Source: Fragilariopsis cylindrus CCMP1102 (lineage: Eukaryota > Bacillariophyta > Bacillariophyceae > Bacillariales > Bacillariaceae). Taken from it: 64,000 nt of DNA. The position numbers and the translations under genes were made by a program. The DNA lies in the NCBI GenBank assembly GCA_900095095.1, contig FMBT01000181.1:1-64000 (forward strand), in the 5' to 3' direction. Shown here piece after piece: positions 60,001-64,000 of the stretch (position 1 is its first letter; each line of letters starts with the position of its first letter). The notes below the pieces were generated by a model that saw nothing but the letters and a program-made list of their open reading frames with translations, searched no databases and was not told the DNA's origin.

Positions 60001-60546
60001 TTATTTAAATATATCTTTTGCGTCATTCATATCCTTTTCTAATTTACGTTGTCTTCGTTTATTTCTTTCTTTTATTAATCCATTTAATCCACCGTATCTT
60101 TTGTGAGCGTAGTACCGAACTTCATCGCGTTTATATAATTTCATTGGTTTAAATTTAGAATTGTGTGGATTTACTTTTTCTTCGTAGGTACAAACTGCTA
60201 TTGATCCTTCCGGTAGGCAATACACATTCGTTGCCTCCTTCTTTGTTACATATTGTGATGCACCTACTTCAAAATCTTCTAATGGTAATGATGGATCATT
60301 CTGGGAATCCGCAATTATTTTCTGTTTCTTTTCTGATTTTTCTACTTCTTTTTGATGATGGATAACATTGTCGTTGTTGTTTGTTGTCGGCGATGATGAT
60401 CGTCGTTTGTTGTTGTTATTATAGTGAGTATGTCTTTCTTCCTTTTTATTTTCATTTTGCTGTTTTTGTTTTCTTTCTTTTTGAATCTGCAATGCTCTTT
60501 CTTTGTTTCTACGGATTCGTTCTCTCTGTTCTTCAGTCAGTACCAT
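60001..60546 (-). CDS. XPA C-terminal-domain protein without the zinc finger
   Basis: 181 residues, single exon, start at 60546. XPA is the damage-verification scaffold of nucleotide excision repair. The N-terminal helix MVLTEEQRERIRRNKERALQ matches the XPA start, and residues about 93-175 match its DNA-binding C-terminal half: ASQYVTKKEATNVYCLPEG, NPHNSKFKPMKLYKRDEV and a long basic helix LIKERNKRRQRKLEKDM. The four-cysteine zinc finger that normally lies between them is absent; a short Lys/Asn/Ser linker takes its place. Either this is a reduced XPA or a paralogue using only the C-terminal fold. It is shorter than animal XPA (about 270). Confidence 0.72.
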   Translation of the reverse strand: MVLTEEQRERIRRNKERALQIQKERKQKQQNENKKEERHTHYNNNNKRRSSSPTTNNNDNVIHHQKEVEKSEKKQKIIADSQNDPSLPLEDFEVGASQYVTKKEATNVYCLPEGSIAVCTYEEKVNPHNSKFKPMKLYKRDEVRYYAHKRYGGLNGLIKERNKRRQRKLEKDMNDAKDIFK

Positions 60547-60714
60547 TGTGTTTTATCTTTTTATTATTATGTATTGTCTCGTTATTTTAGTTTTTGTGTG
60601 AATATTTTCTTTTTTTGATCCCATTCTCTTTTTTATAGTTGAATACTGCGATATAAATGCAATTCAATTCTATCTGCTGTGGGCCTCTATTGTGTGTGCT
60701 CTTTATTTGCTGCT

Positions 60715-60873
60715 TCACTGGGACTCACGACTGTTCATAAACAAATAGGAACCGTGTAATACACTGTAATAAATACCAAGTTTACCGAAAAACCAAAGTT
60801 TCTGTTTCAATGCTTCTGAAGAATTTCCTGGACCACCCACACCACCTACACCGTCAGGACGCAAAACAAACAT
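60715..60873 (-). CDS. Small membrane-protein ORF, 52 residues
   Basis: ATG at 60873, TGA at 60715. The product is a Gly/Pro-rich N-terminus (MFVLRPDGVGGVGG) and a single membrane helix around residues 25-45 (KQKLWFFGKLGIYYSVLHG) with a short polar tail. Composition is unlike the surrounding AT-rich intergenic DNA: there are many Gly, Trp and Leu codons. This fits a small single-pass organelle or ER subunit, but no family is recognised and a chance ORF remains possible. Confidence 0.4.
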   Translation of the reverse strand: MFVLRPDGVGGVGGPGNSSEALKQKLWFFGKLGIYYSVLHGSYLFMNSRESQ

Positions 60874-62123
60874 TTGATGATTTGATTATTATATTGAATT
60901 ATGAAAAATATGTCGTAAGGTGTGAAAGTAATTAAAACAACAACTTGACTAGCTAGTTTACTGTTTCGGCTTAATAAGACAGCCAAGAGCACAAACGAAC
61001 AAGCAGCTCGATGGGCAAGGAAGGCTGTTGAAATTAAATTTTGGAGCTAATTTAGTGTTTTTAAAACTAATGGTACACGATAGTCGTAATAAATAATATT
61101 ATTTTATTAATACTGTATTTAGAAACACGTATATATATTGCAAAAGCCTGTTTCTAAACAATCTGTTCATGGTGATAAAAAATATTACTTATACATTGGA
61201 AGGCGCAAACATATGCATTAACAACTTTGTTTAAGAAACCGAAAAATTGATCGTGATAATATTATTTTTTAAGCTTTCGACATTATGTCAAAGTCATTGT
61301 ATTCCCTTCTAGTGAGAGAATATAGTATTCGTTATGACCTAAGTAAAAAAATTAGTATCGTAAAAACTTGAATCCGGTATTTGTACTCGTAGTTTTTCTT
61401 TTATTTAACGTCACGTGACAATGTATTTTTTAATTTTTTTTACCGATTGACATTCTTTTTATTTTACGTACTATAACCGTTAAATACATGCAATCTTAGT
61501 CATCATTACAACTTGGTTCAAATCTTCGTTCAATCTTCGTTCATCTTCGTTCAATCTTCGTTTGTATCACTGGTACAACTTACGCAGTAATTTTTAATAA
61601 TTACACAACACAAAGACCTCTAAATTGTCCTGTTTCTGTTTCCCGTTACGTGAACTTGTTCAATCATCCTCGAGCGAATGATACGTGGTTAAGAAGCTGA
61701 CAACAACACCAAATAATTCTTCCGATAATAACAACAACAACAATAACTTACCATCCGTACTGTTATTACAAGCAAGCACAACATTGTTGTAAATCTTCGG
61801 TAAGGAATGCACCCGAATCGTATTAGTTCTTTCGAATAAATAGTACCGGAAGCACTTTTAAATAAACCAGAAGGAATACAATACTTACTCACCTAGCGTA
61901 CAACTCTCCTATCAAACTTTAATATATTTATATTACACAGTACCAATCACGTTTCAAAGTGTTAAGTTTACCTTTACAATTGTTGTACCGTCTCGACCGG
62001 TACCTTGTGAAATAAGAAAACCCGCCTACCGTGTATTAAACAACGAACGTCACAAAGGGACATTATTTTTTACATTTTCGTCCATCGATTCATTATCATC
62101 TTTATCATCATTTACCATTCATC
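60874..62123. other. Intergenic, 1.25 kb
   Basis: Upstream of the receptor gene and of the small ORF. Contains a tandem of CTTCGTTCAAT units at about 61524-61563. On the minus strand near 61880-61750 a short open stretch is bounded by AG and GTAAGT and might be an isolated exon, but nothing upstream or downstream supports it. Confidence 0.4.
61524..61563. repeat. Short tandem repeat (CTTCGTTCAAT-type units)
   Basis: Three to four copies of an 11-14-bp unit ending CTTCGTT. Minor minisatellite without apparent role. Confidence 0.75.
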
Positions 62124-64000
62124 ATGAAAATCATGAATAATCTACTACATGCACTTCTTTGCTGCAGACCGTCCTCGTACTACTGTCTCCATACAACACT
62201 ATTGTTGTGTCAGGACTTCGCGAAGAGGCACCTATTAAACATTTTGCTGAGTGCACATCACGAACATTACGTACGGACGACGGTGGTTCTACATACTATT
62301 CTGAGGTTAGCGTCAACATGGACGTGAATAGTACTGATTTCGATGAACGTGGATTAGACGATGGTGACGGTATATCGGATGACTTACCTCCGTATTGTCC
62401 ATTGGGGTATTACTGCGATCTTGTGGAAATAACTAATCATACTGGGGATGATTATATCCAAGGTATTTGTAGAGATTGTGCCGGTGGTTCGGAACGTTGT
62501 TTAGATGGTCGTTTCATGTTATCTAATACAACCACAGCTTCCAATTTTGCGGATGTATTAGAAATGGCCTCGGTAGGAGAATGTCAAGAACGATGTGGAA
62601 TAGAGACCAATCTTTGTTCGTCAGTAGAAGATTGTCCTAATGGTTTGTTCTGTAATTTTGAATCTGACGGAGAAGGGCACTGTCATGGTTGTCCTGTTCA
62701 TTCTTTTTATTGCCAAGATATAATGTATGGTGATAAGAATTTGACAAGTAAAGGGCTTGATACTTGTGTATCGAGTTGTGATCTTCAATGTAGAGTCGGG
62801 GCTAGTTTGACAACAACCGACACTACTACCAGCATCTCTACTGAAGTGGTTGATGTCAATGGAATCTATAATACGATTCAGGTATCAAGAACTGGTCCAA
62901 TTGTAGATTGTGGATTAGGACAAGAAATTTGCGAAGGAGCGAAGGGGGCAGTTTGCCTTATTGAACGAGGCTTATCCCCGTTTATTAACAAAACTAGAAA
63001 CTGCGCAGACGGAGGAGGTGTTGCTGCAGTTATTTATAACGTTGCAGGGAACTGTGAAAATATTGATGGTTCATTTTTTACATCTGAGTCTCTCATTCCA
63101 GCTATTACATTGACACACATTGATGGAAAATCTTTATTGGAAGAAGCAAGGGCAATTGCTATAGAATCACCTGACTCTCCCATGTATGCAACAGTTGATG
63201 TTGGTGGTTATGATGTGTTACCAGGCCGTTGCGTCTTCGGTTGCATGGAAGGGCTTGAATGTTCAGGTGCAAATCAGACTTGCGACTGGGAAAATGGCAG
63301 TTTCGGAGATTGCGAGGAGGTAGAATCAAGACAATTTTGTAATGGTGAGGCATCGTTCCTCGCTGAATACCTACCATGTCTAGGTGAAAATGAATATTGC
63401 GATTTTAGCTTAGGTGATTTGGGGTTCTGTAATACGTGTGTTGACGATCCCATTCAATGTTTTTATTCTGGATTGGATGGATTAGGAGTAAAGGAATGTG
63501 CAGCTCGATGCACCAATGGCAAGTCAGACGAAGTTGAACTTGAAAGTTCAAATTGTAAAGTCTGTCCCGTATTAAACTTCACTCTTGATGACGTCAATGA
63601 AGGTTTTACGTCAACGTTGGAAGAAGTTGAAAATCCGTGTAGTTTTTGCGCTGAAAAGAATGCTACAGAACAAACTACCTGTTCGCCTAGGAACCGATGG
63701 GATATGGAATACCCCGATCGGACTATACGTTTGTTTGGTAGTGGTGTTGAATGCTGGGCCGTTGCCGAGTTTTATCGTAGTTTGAATTTAGATGCAGATA
63801 GTGCCTACTGTGAATCTGCCCGAACGTTCAACTACGTATGTGGATGTAGTGATAGTGTCGGGTATGCGGGGGCGAATACTACGTCAAAACAGATTGCGTT
63901 AGTTTGGTTGCCACGAATTGGTGCTATATTATCTATATTGGTAAGGGAAATACAACCGGTATCTCTACAGATCATCTTTGTTATCTTTGTCATGTTTAAA
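62124..64000 (+). CDS. Cys-rich receptor with protease-associated domain, probable GPCR-like (5' part)
   Basis: Partial: exon 1 runs to a GTAAGG donor at 63941 and the rest lies beyond the window. Start at 62124 gives a signal peptide (MKIMNNLLHALL...). Its hydrophobic core continues in the next frame if one T is added at 62158-62160, after which the frame stays open for about 590 residues. The ectodomain has many CxxxC-type cysteines (YCPLGYYCDL, then CRDCAGGSERC), then a PA domain (about 250-340: GAKGAVCLIERGLSPF, then NCADGGGVAAVIYN), more Cys-rich modules and several NxT/S sites. It ends at WLPRIGAILSIL, the likely first helix of a seven-TM region, as in a diatom receptor family I recall. 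Ligand unknown. Confidence 0.7.

Noticed and set aside
61750-61892. Isolated minus-strand exon bounded by AG and GTAAGT
   Set aside because: Two different frames look equally open, no partner exon can be found on either side, and no domain is recognised.

Overview
The window is nuclear DNA from a compact, AT-rich eukaryotic genome, most likely a diatom or close stramenopile. Supporting signs are short GT-AG introns (about 95-450 bp, many with GTAAGT donors) on alternating strands, and a predicted secondary-plastid leader with an A|F cleavage motif on an RCC-reductase-like protein. Further signs are an unfused mitochondrial GOGAT small subunit, a protease-associated-domain Cys-rich receptor, and many low-complexity Asn/Ser/Gln/Asp tracts. 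The species cannot be fixed from the sequence. About 23 protein genes (one probably a pseudogene) are supported; no rRNA, tRNA, CRISPR or prokaryotic operon was found.

Layout. 0.5-16.9 kb: SAR1 GTPase (+), a four-TM-type membrane protein (-), an SLC35B nucleotide-sugar/PAPS transporter (+), signal peptidase subunit SPC2 (-), a mitochondrial carrier (+), NSA2 (-), glutamate synthase small subunit (-), a CZIB/UPF0587 protein lacking its cysteines (+) and a cyclic-nucleotide phosphodiesterase (-). 17.2 kb: a Stowaway-like MITE. 17.8-23.5 kb: an SDR oxidoreductase (+) and a DEAH-box helicase (+). 23.7-33.0 kb: a 2905-residue multidomain HECT ubiquitin ligase (-). 33.0-35.9 kb: a gene-free, transposon-bearing gap. 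35.9-50.9 kb: an MPS1/TTK kinase (+), a TBCC-domain protein (-), a membrane RING protein (+) and a 2519-residue HSA-SNF2-SANT chromatin protein with a degenerate ATPase (-). 51.5-58.6 kb: an FAD monooxygenase, a type II glycosyltransferase and an RCC-reductase-like plastid protein (all -). 58.9-64 kb: a broken gene (+), an XPA-like protein without its zinc finger (-), a 52-residue membrane ORF (-) and the 5' part of a Cys-rich receptor (+).

Most genes are housekeeping. SAR1, SPC2, the SLC35 transporter and the type II glycosyltransferase serve the secretory pathway. NSA2 and the DEAH helicase act on RNA or ribosomes, MPS1 and TBCC on mitosis and tubulin, and the HSA-SNF2-SANT protein and XPA-like protein on chromatin or DNA repair. 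There are several head-to-head pairs that probably share promoters (SPC2/carrier, GltD/CZIB, TBCC/RING).

Two things stand out. First, at least nine places in eight otherwise conserved genes need one extra base to keep the homologous frame, and almost all lie in homopolymers. They fall in 0-16 kb and 53-62 kb, while about 33 kb between has none. This looks like assembly error rather than biology, but should be resolved before anyone calls these genes broken. Second, several proteins keep their fold but have lost the classical functional residues: the SNF2 ATPase, CZIB and the XPA-like protein. The HSA-SNF2-SANT pseudo-ATPase is the most interesting.
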